This document shows positions 28,087 through 37,839 of a stretch of DNA of 64,000 nucleotides, in pieces. Source of the DNA: Azoarcus sp. DN11 (GTDB lineage: Bacteria > Pseudomonadota > Gammaproteobacteria > Burkholderiales > Rhodocyclaceae); assembly GCF_003628555.1 (NCBI RefSeq), contig NZ_CP021731.1, positions 3,844,001 to 3,908,000 of the forward strand, in the 5' to 3' direction. Numbering within the stretch: position 1 is the first letter of the stretch; the number at the start of each line of letters is the position of its first letter. The notes below the pieces were generated by a model. The model did no database searches. It was given only the letters and a program-made list of their open reading frames with translations, and was not told the DNA's origin. A program made the position numbers and the translations under genes.

Positions 28087-28248
28087 ATGAACTCGTTGGC
28101 CTCCTGTTTTGACACCTACTCAACTTGGCCATTGGAAGAATGGGCAGGCTATCCGTTGGACGGCACGGTGAAGCCTGAGGGTTACTGTGCGGTATATCTC
28201 CGAAAACATATGTTTGCCATAAGCAAGGGGGAGGTGACGAAATGGTAA
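28087..28248 (+). CDS. 53-aa ORF upstream of the LysE exporter, unrecognised
   Basis: A short ORF starting MNSLASCFDTYSTWPLEEWA and ending KGEVTKW. Its stop overlaps the first codons of the exporter by 7 bases. Composition looks protein-like (aromatic residues spread evenly, three Trp), and the overlap could couple it to the exporter. No family recognised; it could also be the tail of a gene brought in with the cassette. There is no good ribosome site before the ATG. Confidence 0.35.
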   Translation: MNSLASCFDTYSTWPLEEWAGYPLDGTVKPEGYCAVYLRKHMFAISKGEVTKW

Positions 28249-28862
28249 CCACGGCTCTTTCACTTGGGTGGCAGGAGTTCTGGCTACCCACCATGTTGTT
28301 CGCGCTGGCAACGTCGGCCTCGCCGGGGCCGGTCAACATTGCGGCAGCCTCCTCGGGCGTCGCATTCGGATTGGCACGAACCTTGCCGCAAGTGCTGGGC
28401 GCGACAATCGGCTTTTCATCATTGATGCTGGCCACGGGGCTGGGGATGCAAGCGCTCATTACCGGAGTGCCGGTCATCCATTCCGTGCTCAAAGGTGCGG
28501 GCAGTTTGTTTTTGGCATACTTGGCCTGGAAGCTGTGGCGTGCATCGGGCACCCCGTCAGAGATCGTCATTGGCAAGCCACTTGGCATGCTGGACGGCGC
28601 AGTTGCTCAATGGGTCAATCCGAAAGCCTGGATCGTGGCCGCGTCCGGCATCGCTACTTACACCTATCCCGGCGAAGCTTATGGCTCCAGCGTGCTCGCG
28701 ATGTCGATGGTGTTCTTGGTGATCTGCTTTCCGTCAGTGGGCGCGTGGGCCTTGTGCGGTGCAGCGACGCGCCAGTTGCTAAAAACCGAAGCTGCCATCA
28801 GGCGCTTGAACATGGCGATGGCGATACTCTTGCTGGTGTCGATCAGCACGTTGTTCCTGTAG
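28242..28862 (+). CDS. LysE/RhtB family amino acid exporter
   Basis: Inner-membrane exporter of amino acids or derivatives. The 206-aa protein has about six hydrophobic segments and the family signature ATSASPGPVNIAAASSGVAFG near the N-terminus, plus the later AQWVNPKAWIVAASG motif. A strong GGGGGAGG site precedes the ATG. Base composition is visibly less GC-rich than the synthetase genes on one side and the DnaK-like gene on the other, suggesting acquisition with the convergent AraC-type regulator 28 bases away. Such LysE/AraC pairs are common; the exported compound is unknown. Confidence 0.92.
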   Translation: MVTTALSLGWQEFWLPTMLFALATSASPGPVNIAAASSGVAFGLARTLPQVLGATIGFSSLMLATGLGMQALITGVPVIHSVLKGAGSLFLAYLAWKLWRASGTPSEIVIGKPLGMLDGAVAQWVNPKAWIVAASGIATYTYPGEAYGSSVLAMSMVFLVICFPSVGAWALCGAATRQLLKTEAAIRRLNMAMAILLLVSISTLFL

Positions 28863-28890
28863 AGGGGGCCAGGACAGAAACCCGGCGGGT

Positions 28891-29754
28891 TCAGCGGCGC
28901 ATGATCACGTTGCGCAGCCGCCCTGGCGTCACCCCGAACACCGCCTTGAAGGTCCGCGTAAAGTGGGCCTGATCGGCAAAATGCAGAAGCAGTGCCAGGT
29001 CGGATAACGAAGCCCGTTGCTGATTCAGTTGAAAACGCGCCTTGAGTGCCCGCAACTGTCGCAGGTATGCAGACGGAGAGAGCCCGGTTTGACTGCGGAA
29101 AGTTCGAAGCGTGTGCCATCGGCTGTGCGGCGAACGTTCGACCAACTCACCCACTTCCACGTCGGACTGCCAGAGCTGGTGCATGGCATTTTGCAACGGA
29201 TGCAGTTCCCGCTCGCGCACGCAGGTTTCCTGCGTCGATGGCAGGAACGCCGAGAGCGCCCTCAGTAATGCGTTGGCCCTGACCATGTCGACATCATGCG
29301 CACTTAACGCCGCAATGTGCTCGGCAAGTGCCGGAGCCGTAAAGACCCGCGAGCTTGTGTCCTCGAGCGCGAAGAATCGATCGGCGTCTATTTTCAGCAA
29401 GCACGAATCGCCGATATACAGCACCTTGTATCGCACATCGGACGACGCAGCGGCGCAGGAATGCACTTCGAACGGCGGGATCAGGAACAGGTCGCCTTGC
29501 CGAGCCTTGTATTCATGGCTGCCAGAGCGAAAACTGCATGTACCTTCCAGAATTGCGCCAATAGACCACGCGTCATGGAAGTGACCATCCAATCCATGTG
29601 GCCCCATTCTGGCGCTAACCACTTCGACATCATACTGCGGCGCCATTGTCCATTCGGTGATGTGCTTATCGCTCTTGCTCACGATCCATTCATCCCGCGG
29701 TAGAGGTGCCAGTATGCCACGGCGTATGCTGTCCGCACCTTTTCGATAGATCAA
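28891..29754 (-). CDS. AraC family transcriptional regulator
   Basis: A 287-aa regulator with an N-terminal cupin-type ligand-binding domain (GHFHDAWSIGAILEGTCSF, GDLFLIPPFEVHSC) and a C-terminal double helix-turn-helix domain (SRWHTLRTFRSQTGLSPSAYLRQLR, then FADQAHFTRTFKAVFGVTPG). It is of the cupin-AraC kind usually found beside LysE exporters and likely controls that gene. The start could instead be the internal ATG at 29646 (MAPQYDVEVV), since the first 36 residues match no domain. Composition resembles the exporter, unlike the flanking genes. Confidence 0.9.
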   Translation of the reverse strand: MIYRKGADSIRRGILAPLPRDEWIVSKSDKHITEWTMAPQYDVEVVSARMGPHGLDGHFHDAWSIGAILEGTCSFRSGSHEYKARQGDLFLIPPFEVHSCAAASSDVRYKVLYIGDSCLLKIDADRFFALEDTSSRVFTAPALAEHIAALSAHDVDMVRANALLRALSAFLPSTQETCVRERELHPLQNAMHQLWQSDVEVGELVERSPHSRWHTLRTFRSQTGLSPSAYLRQLRALKARFQLNQQRASLSDLALLLHFADQAHFTRTFKAVFGVTPGRLRNVIMRR

Positions 29755-29790
29755 TTGATCGCGGCACAGCGGTCCCTTCGTAACTATCAG

Positions 29791-29919
29791 TCATACCTGT
29801 TGCCGGCTGCGGGCGGCCGGAGCCTGAAGGCTGGACAGGTAGACGCGACCGCCGGCCACCATGTATTTGTCCTCGAACGAGACGGAGCGAAAACTGCCGA
29901 CGACTGTTCCAATAGGCGT
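29791..29919 (-). pseudogene. Remnant of a second indolepyruvate:ferredoxin oxidoreductase N-terminus
   Basis: Read on the minus strand directly after the DnaK-like stop, the translation contains SVSFEDKYMVAGGRVYLSSL (about 29825-29890). This parallels [20 protein letters not shown] at the N-terminus of the full enzyme at 19207-22788. Similarity ends abruptly after LQA, where the sequence changes to PAARSRQQV and a stop. It is therefore a scrap of a paralogue cut by the rearrangement that brought in the LysE/AraC block. The match is short, so confidence is moderate. Confidence 0.6.
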
Positions 29920-31191
29920 TCAGCCGTAGCGCCGCGCCGCCTCGACCGCCAGCCCGGCGCCGATGCTGCCGTACAGATCGCCCTCGACGCTGCGCGCGCC
30001 CGGCAGCTCGGCGGCGATGCGCGCGCGCAGCTGCGGCACCGCGCTGCCGCCGCCGGTGAAATAGATCGTGTCGACCTGCTCGCGCCGCACGCCCGCCTCG
30101 TCGAGCAGCGCACGCACGCAGGCCGCGACGCGGTCGACCAGCGACAGCGTCGCGCGGACGAAATCGGCGTCGGTGATCGTGTGGGCGAGCGCCGCCTCCA
30201 GCCGTTCCAGGTTCATCGTCGCGACGGGTGCCGCCGATAGATCGATCTTCGCCTGCTCCACCTGCAGCGCGAGCCAGTGCCCTTCGCGCTGGCTGATGAG
30301 CTTCGCGAGGCGGTCGAGCTCGGCGCGGGCTGCCGCGTCGCGATACACGTTCTGCAGGTCCGCCCACGCCTGCCGTGTGTAGGCGAAGTTGATCGTGTGC
30401 CAGGTCGCGAGCTGGAAGTAGACGCTCGACGGAAGCTCCGCGCCGCTCTTCATGCGGCTGCGGTAACCCAGCAGCGGCATCACGCAGTCGAGGCTCAGCG
30501 CGCGGTCGAAGTCGGTGCCGCCGATATGCACGCCGCCGTTGCCGAGCAGGTCCTCGCGCCGGTCGTGGTCGTCGTGCGAGCGGCGGGCGCGCTCGGGCGA
30601 CAGGCGCACGAGCGAGAAGTCCGCGGTGCCGCCACCGATGTCGGCGATCAGCACCAGCTCTTCGCGCGCGAGCGACAGTTCGTAGTGCAGCGCCGCGCCG
30701 ATCGGCTCGAACTGGAAGCTCACGTCGCGGAAACCCACTTGCGCGGCGATCTCGGCGAGCGTCTGCTGCGCCTTGTGGTCGGCGTCCTCGTCGTCATCGA
30801 CGAAGCGCACCGGACGGCCGAATACCGCGCGATCGAAGCTGCGCCCGGCCTGCGCCTCGGCACGTGACTTCAGCTCGCCGATGAAGCCCGCGAGGAGGTC
30901 GCGAAAGCGCAGTGCGCGCCCCTGCACCTCGGTCTGGCCGTCGATCAGGCTGCTGCCGAGCAGGCTCTTCAGCGCGCGCATCAGGCGGCCTTCGTAGCCT
31001 TCGAGGTATTCCGCCAGCGCCGCGCGGCCGAATGCGGTCGTCTCCTCGTCGGCGTTGAAGAACACCGCCGAAGGCAGCGTGGGCTTGCCGTCCTCGAGCG
31101 CGAGCAGCGTCGCCGCGCCCGGACGTACCCAGCCGACCGTGGAGTTCGAAGTGCCGAAATCGATGCCGCAGGCGCGGGCGGGTTGGTCCAT
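29920..31191 (-). CDS. DnaK/Hsp70-like protein, YegD type
   Basis: A 423-aa actin-fold ATPase lacking the C-terminal substrate-binding domain of true DnaK, like YegD. Phosphate-binding loops are CGIDFGTSNSTVGW (residues 8-21) and LIADIGGGTADFSLVRL, and the adenosine motif is IYFTGGGSAVPQLRARI near the end. Position 31191 was chosen because it begins MDQPARACGIDFG; the upstream frame is unrelated. The role of YegD-type proteins is not settled; a chaperone-like or regulatory role is only inferred. Its 3' end is duplicated in decayed form at 27826-27960. Confidence 0.92.
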   Translation of the reverse strand: MDQPARACGIDFGTSNSTVGWVRPGAATLLALEDGKPTLPSAVFFNADEETTAFGRAALAEYLEGYEGRLMRALKSLLGSSLIDGQTEVQGRALRFRDLLAGFIGELKSRAEAQAGRSFDRAVFGRPVRFVDDDEDADHKAQQTLAEIAAQVGFRDVSFQFEPIGAALHYELSLAREELVLIADIGGGTADFSLVRLSPERARRSHDDHDRREDLLGNGGVHIGGTDFDRALSLDCVMPLLGYRSRMKSGAELPSSVYFQLATWHTINFAYTRQAWADLQNVYRDAAARAELDRLAKLISQREGHWLALQVEQAKIDLSAAPVATMNLERLEAALAHTITDADFVRATLSLVDRVAACVRALLDEAGVRREQVDTIYFTGGGSAVPQLRARIAAELPGARSVEGDLYGSIGAGLAVEAARRYG

Positions 31192-31578
31192 GAAGCAAGT
31201 ATCCGCAGGATGGGTCCGCGATGCTACCGGACCACCGGGGCAAGAGGAACTCTCGGGAAGGGAAATGGCGGCGACAAGGGGGGCTTGTTGCACCGCGCCA
31301 CCCCCTTCCGGCACGAAACCCGCTGAAACGGGACCGCGTCCGGAAAAATTTTCCTCCCGGCATCCGTGAAACCCGCAAAAGCCGCAAAACAATTCCGCAC
31401 TCCCCTCCGTACCATTCATCCCCACGCAATCGAACCCACGAGCGGTTGCGAAACAAATACAGGCAGGAGACAAACCATCGTGGATAGCCCGGTTGCCGCG
31501 CGAGCGGCCGGTGTCCCTTCGTCTCCGCCGCACCTGTGCAGCAGTACCCGCGCACCGCCCACAAGGAGGAGACAACCC
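31192..31578. other. Divergent promoter region between the DnaK-like gene and livK
   Basis: A 387-base gap. It holds a perfect palindrome GGAAAA-A-TTTTCC at 31342-31354 that resembles the GGGAAA-N-TTTCCC sites at 16324-16380. An AT-richer zone around 31330-31480 probably contains the liv promoter. No gene was seen. Confidence 0.55.
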
Positions 31579-32712
31579 ATGAAGCACAACAAGCTGATTT
31601 TCGCCCTCGCTGCCGCCAGCCTCGCCGCCGGTGCCGTCCACGCGAAGGACGTCGTCGTGCGCATCGGCCACGCCGGCCCGCTGACCGGCCCGGCCGCCGC
31701 TTTCGGCAAGGACGGCGAGAACGGCGCGCGCCTCGCGATCGAGGACGCCAACGCGAAGGGCATCAAGATCGGCGGCGACACGGTCAAGTTCGAGCTCGTC
31801 AGCGAGGACGACCAGGCCGACCCGCGCACCGCGACCACCGTCGCCCAACGCCTGACCGACTCCGGCGTGAAGGGCGTGGTCGGCCACGTCACCTCGGGCG
31901 CGTCGATCCCCGCCTCGCGCATCTACGAGCAGGCCGGCATCCCGGTGATCACGCCGTCCTCGACCAGCCCCAAGCTCACGCAGCAGGGCTACAAGATGAC
32001 CTTCCGCGTCATCGCCAACGACCTGCAGCAGGGCAACGCGCTCGGCAAGTACGCCGTCGATCAGCTCAAGGCGAAGAAGATCGCCGTGATCGATGACCGC
32101 ACCGCCTACGGCCAGGGCCTCGCCGACGCCTTCGCCAACGCCGTGAAGACCTCCGGCGGCCAGATCGCGGGACGCGAATTCACCAATGACAAGGCGACCG
32201 ACTTCATGGCGATCCTCACCAAGATCAAGGCCATGAACCCCGACGCCGTGTTCTACGGCGGCATGGACGCGCAGGCCGCGCCGCTCGCGCGCCAGATGAA
32301 GCAGCTCGGCATGACGGCGAAGCTCCTGACCGGCGACGGCGGCTGCACCGGCGAGATGATCAAGATGGCGGGCGACGCGCTGTCGGCGACCACCTTCTGC
32401 ACCCAGGCCGGCATCCCGCTCGACAAGATGCCCGGCGGCGCGGCCTTCCGCACCCAGTTCAAGCAGCGCTTCGGCAACGACATCCACGTCTATGCCCCGT
32501 ACGCCTACGACGCGACGATGTCGATGATCGAGGCGATGAAGGCGGCGAACTCGTTCGAGCCGGCCAAGTATCAACCCGCGCTGCGTGTCCTCTCCTACCA
32601 GGGCGTCACCGGCCCGGTCGCGTTCGACGACAAGGGCGACATCAAGGGCGGTGCGATCACCGTCTACAACTTCAACGCCGGCAAGTGGGCGCCGCTGCAG
32701 ACCATCCAGTAA
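31579..32712 (+). CDS. livK: Branched-chain amino acid-type ABC transporter, periplasmic binding protein
   Basis: Periplasmic solute-binding protein of the LivK/HAAT family that delivers substrate to LivHM. The 377 residues start with signal peptide MKHNKLIFALAAASLAAGAV, cut near VHA-KD. The mature part has VVRIGHAGPLTGPAAAFGKD, EDDQADPRTATTVAQRL, VVGHVTSGASIPASRIYEQA and IDDRTAYGQGLAD, typical of Leu/Ile/Val binding proteins. A GGAGGAG site precedes the ATG. In this bacterial group the family also carries aromatic acids or amides, so the ligand is not certain. First gene of a complete importer operon. Confidence 0.94.
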   Translation: MKHNKLIFALAAASLAAGAVHAKDVVVRIGHAGPLTGPAAAFGKDGENGARLAIEDANAKGIKIGGDTVKFELVSEDDQADPRTATTVAQRLTDSGVKGVVGHVTSGASIPASRIYEQAGIPVITPSSTSPKLTQQGYKMTFRVIANDLQQGNALGKYAVDQLKAKKIAVIDDRTAYGQGLADAFANAVKTSGGQIAGREFTNDKATDFMAILTKIKAMNPDAVFYGGMDAQAAPLARQMKQLGMTAKLLTGDGGCTGEMIKMAGDALSATTFCTQAGIPLDKMPGGAAFRTQFKQRFGNDIHVYAPYAYDATMSMIEAMKAANSFEPAKYQPALRVLSYQGVTGPVAFDDKGDIKGGAITVYNFNAGKWAPLQTIQ

Positions 32713-32723
32713 CCGTTCTCCTC

Positions 32724-32752
32724 GCGCCGGCCGGCAGTTCCGCGGTCGGCGC
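32724..32752 (+). promoter_or_regulatory. Stem-loop between livK and livH
   Basis: A ten-base stem GCGCCGGCCG / CGGTCGGCGC (one G-T pair) with a 9-base loop just after livK; a smaller hairpin GGCAGC-N4-GCTGCC follows at 32831-32846. No T run is present. Such hairpins after the binding-protein gene commonly protect its message or attenuate the downstream permease genes. Confidence 0.55.
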
Positions 32753-32875
32753 ACCTCTTCCCCAAGACCACGACGCTCGCCCTGCGTCCGCCCCCCGGCG
32801 GATGTAGCGGCAGCGCTCGTCCCGCAATCCGGCAGCGCCCGCTGCCGCGGTGTGCAGAACACCAAGGGTGAATCG

Positions 32876-33808
32876 ATGGAAACCTTCCTGCAACAAATCC
32901 TCAACGGCCTGGTGTCGGGCAGCATCTACGCGCTCGTCGCCCTCGGCTACACGATGGTCTATGGCATCCTCGGCCTGATCAACTTCGCGCATGGCGAGCT
33001 GGTGATGATCGGCGCGCTGGTCGCGCTGCAGACCGTCACCCTGCTCGCGGGCGCATTCCCCGGCCTGCATCCGGTCTTCCTGCTCCTCGCGGGCGTCGGG
33101 ACCGCGGTGCCCGTGTGCATGGCGGTCGGCTACCTCATCGAGCGCATCGGCTACCGCCGCCTGCGCAACGCGCCGCGCCTTGCGCCGCTGATCACCGCGA
33201 TCGGCGTGTCCTTCCTGCTGCAGACGCTGGCGATGATCATCTGGGGCCGCGAGTTCCACGTCTTCCCGCAGCTCGTGTCGACCACCCCGATGCAGCCGAT
33301 GGCAGGCGTCGTCGTGTCGCCGCTGCAGATCTTCACCATCGTCGTCGCCTTCGCGCTGATGGGCGGGCTGATGCTGCTGGTGAACAAGAGCCGCCTGGGC
33401 CGCGCGATGCGCGCCACTGCCGAGAACCACCGCGTCGCTGGCCTGATGGGCATCAACGCCAACGGCGTGATCGCCGCGACCTTCATCATCGGTTCGGGTC
33501 TCGCGGCGCTGGCCGGCGTGCTGTTCGCGTCCAACTACGCGATCGCGCACTACGCGATGGGCTTCACGCCGGGCCTGAAGGCCTTCACCGCGGCCGTGCT
33601 GGGCGGCATCGGCAACCTGCCGGGCGCGATGGTGGGCGGCCTCGTGCTGGGCCTCGTCGAGAGCTTCGGCGCGGGCTACATCGAGCACCTGACCTTCGGC
33701 TTCCTGAATTCCAGCTACCAGGACATCTTCGCCTTCATCATCCTCGGCGCCGTCCTGATCTTCCGCCCGTCGGGCCTCCTCGGCGAACGCGTCGCCGACC
33801 GCGCCTGA
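32876..33808 (+). CDS. livH: Branched-chain amino acid ABC transporter permease LivH
   Basis: Inner-membrane permease of 310 residues with about eight helices. Family signatures are GLVSGSIYALVALGYTMVYG, LINFAHGELVMIGA, the EAA-like cytoplasmic loop RAMRATAENHRVAGLMGINANG and AVLGGIGNLPGAMVGGL. The ATG at 32876 starts METFLQQILNGLVSG, the usual N-terminus; the open frame before it runs into the intergenic hairpins. It pairs with LivM 18 bases downstream. Confidence 0.95.
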   Translation: METFLQQILNGLVSGSIYALVALGYTMVYGILGLINFAHGELVMIGALVALQTVTLLAGAFPGLHPVFLLLAGVGTAVPVCMAVGYLIERIGYRRLRNAPRLAPLITAIGVSFLLQTLAMIIWGREFHVFPQLVSTTPMQPMAGVVVSPLQIFTIVVAFALMGGLMLLVNKSRLGRAMRATAENHRVAGLMGINANGVIAATFIIGSGLAALAGVLFASNYAIAHYAMGFTPGLKAFTAAVLGGIGNLPGAMVGGLVLGLVESFGAGYIEHLTFGFLNSSYQDIFAFIILGAVLIFRPSGLLGERVADRA

Positions 33809-33826
33809 CCCCACAGGAAAGAGACC

Positions 33827-34915
33827 ATGACCACGAACTCCACCGCCCTTCCGCTGCCGGCGAGCGTCGCGTTCGACCGACGCCTGCAGCGCCCGCTCGT
33901 CATCCTGCTCGCGCTCGCCGCGCCGCTCATCGCGCTCGCGATGGGCAAGAGCTGGGTGCGCGTGCTCGACTTCGCGCTGCTGTACGTGCTGCTCGCGATC
34001 GGCCTCAACCTCGTCGTCGGCTTCGCGGGACTCCTCGACCTCGGCTACATCGCGTTCTACGCGGTCGGCGCCTACACCTGGGCCTTCCTTGCGTCGCCGC
34101 ACTTCGGCCTCCACCTGCCGTTCTGGATCGTGCTGCCGCTGGGGGCAGCCTTCGCGGCGCTCGCGGGCATCGCGCTGGGCTTCCCGACCTTGCGCTTGCG
34201 CGGCGACTACCTCGCGATCGTGACGCTCGGCTTCGGCGAGATCATCCGCATCTTCATGAACAACCTGAACCAGCCGATCAACATCACCAACGGCCCGCAG
34301 GGCATCGACTCGATCGACCCGCTGACGATCGCCGGACTCGACCTGTCGAAGGATCTCGATCTCTTCGGTGTCCAGCTCCCGTCGCTGACGCTGTACTACT
34401 ACGCCTTCCTCGCCTGCGTCGTCGCCGCGATCATCCTCGTGCGCCGGCTGCAGATCTCGCGCATCGGCCGCGCGTGGGCGGCGATCCGCGACGACGAGCT
34501 CGCGGCCAAGGCGATCGGCATCGACACGCGCATGATGAAGCTGCTCGCGTTCGCGCTCGGCGCGACTTTCGGCGGCGTCTCGGGCGGCCTCTTCGCGGCC
34601 TTCCAGGGCTTCGTCAGCCCGGAGAGCTTCAGCCTGATGGAATCCATCGTCGTGCTGACGATGATCGTGCTGGGCGGCATGGGCAACCTCGCCGGCGTCA
34701 TCGTCGGCGCGATCCTGCTCACCGCGCTGCCCGAGCTGCTGCGCCACTTCGCGGTGCCGATGCAGATGGCGCTGTTCGGCAAGACGCTGCTCGACCCCGA
34801 GGTGCTGCGCATGCTGCTGCTGTCGCTGGCGATGATCGTGATGATGCTCGTCCGCCCCGCCGGGCTCCTTCCCGCCCGTACCCGCTATGCCCACCGTGAC
34901 CGGAGGAACGCATGA
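33827..34915 (+). CDS. livM: Branched-chain amino acid ABC transporter permease LivM
   Basis: Second membrane subunit, 362 residues. It shows LLYVLLAIGLNLVVGFAGLLDLG, FPTLRLRGDYLAIVTLGFGEI, and the ATPase-contact loop RAWAAIRDDELAAKAIGID followed by VLGGMGNLAGVIVGA. A GGAAAGAG site precedes the start. Its stop overlaps the livG start by four bases (ATGA), so permease and ATPase are translationally coupled. Confidence 0.95.
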   Translation: MTTNSTALPLPASVAFDRRLQRPLVILLALAAPLIALAMGKSWVRVLDFALLYVLLAIGLNLVVGFAGLLDLGYIAFYAVGAYTWAFLASPHFGLHLPFWIVLPLGAAFAALAGIALGFPTLRLRGDYLAIVTLGFGEIIRIFMNNLNQPINITNGPQGIDSIDPLTIAGLDLSKDLDLFGVQLPSLTLYYYAFLACVVAAIILVRRLQISRIGRAWAAIRDDELAAKAIGIDTRMMKLLAFALGATFGGVSGGLFAAFQGFVSPESFSLMESIVVLTMIVLGGMGNLAGVIVGAILLTALPELLRHFAVPMQMALFGKTLLDPEVLRMLLLSLAMIVMMLVRPAGLLPARTRYAHRDRRNA

Positions 34916-35671
34916 TCACCCTGCTCGAATCGCGCGCCGTGAATAAACGCTTCGGCGGCCTGCAGGCGCTCACCGACGTCTCGCTGACGATCCGCAAGGA
35001 CGAAGTCTACGGCCTCATCGGCCCGAACGGCGCCGGCAAGACCACCTTCTTCAACGTGCTCACCGGCGCCTACGCAATCGACGGCGGCGAGTTCGTCATG
35101 AACGGCGCCGAACTGCCCTCGGCCAAGCCGCACCTCGTCGTGCAGCACGGCATCGCGCGCACCTTCCAGAACATCCGCCTGTTCCGCGAACTCACCGCGC
35201 TGGAGAACGTGATGGCCGGCCACCACATCCGCTCGTCCGCGGGCGTGTGGGGCATCCTCACGCAGAACCACGCCGCGCGCGAGGAAGAGCGCCTGATGCA
35301 GGAACGCGCGCTGGAGATCCTCGACTACGTCGGCATCGGCCGCCACGCCGACACGGTCGCGAAGAACCTCTCCTACGGCGACCAGCGCCGCCTGGAGATC
35401 GCCCGCGCGCTCGCGACCGAGCCGCAACTGCTCGCACTCGACGAACCGGCCGCCGGCATGAACGCGACCGAGACCGCCGGCCTGCGCACGCTGGTCGAGA
35501 CGATCCGCGGCGACGGCATCACCGTGCTGCTGATCGAACACGACGTGAAGCTCATCATGGGACTGTGCGACCGCGTCGCCGTCCTCGACTTCGGCAAGAA
35601 GATCGCCGAAGGCACGCCGGCCGAAGTCCAGCGTTGCCCCGACGTCATCAAGGCTTACCTGGGAGGCCACC

Positions 35672-35682
<11 letters not shown>
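34912..35682 (+). CDS. livG: Branched-chain amino acid ABC transporter ATP-binding protein LivG
   Basis: Cytoplasmic ATPase subunit of 256 residues. It has Walker A GPNGAGKTTFFNVLTG, the LivG-specific insertion GIARTFQNIRLFRELTALEN, ABC signature NLSYGDQRRLEIARAL, Walker B LLALDEPAAGMN and switch His in LLIEHDVKLIMG. It overlaps livM by 4 bases and livF by 11. Confidence 0.96.
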
Positions 35683-37607
<1,925 letters not shown>

Positions 37608-37644
37608 GGTGCGGCCCGGGACGCCCTCCCCCGTCCCGGGCACC
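37608..37644. terminator. GC-rich hairpin beyond the IS110 element, possibly the displaced liv terminator
   Basis: CCCGGGACG / CGTCCCGGG stem with an 8-base loop, extended by GGTG / CACC around a 3-base bulge. It has no T run. Its place, on the far side of the IS from livF, suits an old livF terminator separated by the insertion. This is inference. Confidence 0.45.
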
Positions 37645-37728
37645 GCTTATCCTGCACCGCAAAATTCCCCTGGAATTCTTGATACACATCATTTTTCGGC
37701 CAACCGCAGAGGACTACCGTACGCACCT

Positions 37729-37762
37729 CAAATGTATTAATGCGTAATACATATCACATTTG
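37729..37762. promoter_or_regulatory. Nested inverted repeats upstream of the PilJ/CheA-like kinase
   Basis: An inner perfect repeat ATGTATTA-N5-TAATACAT (37732-37752) lies within outer arms CAAATGT (37729-37735) and ACATTTG (37756-37762). It is in an AT-rich stretch 78 bases before the kinase start and could be an operator for the kinase-CheY-CheX operon. The regulator is unknown. Confidence 0.55.
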
Positions 37763-37839
37763 GGCAAAACAAAACTGCGCCTATCGCCGTTCCGGCTGGC
37801 GGAGGCGTATCGCAACGGCATTCCTGGGGAGGTGCGGCC

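Noticed and set aside
28877..28892. AACCC-GGC-GGGTT between lysE and araC
   Set aside because: A five-base stem without a T run is too weak to call a terminator, although it sits between convergent genes.
30794..31564. 256-codon minus-strand frame extending into the livK upstream region
   Set aside because: Shifted-frame shadow of the DnaK-like gene. The true frame has all three ATPase motifs.
32672..34894. 740-codon minus-strand frame opposite livH and livM
   Set aside because: Composition (Asp/Glu/Arg/His/Gln-rich) is typical of the antisense of membrane-protein genes. No motif is present.
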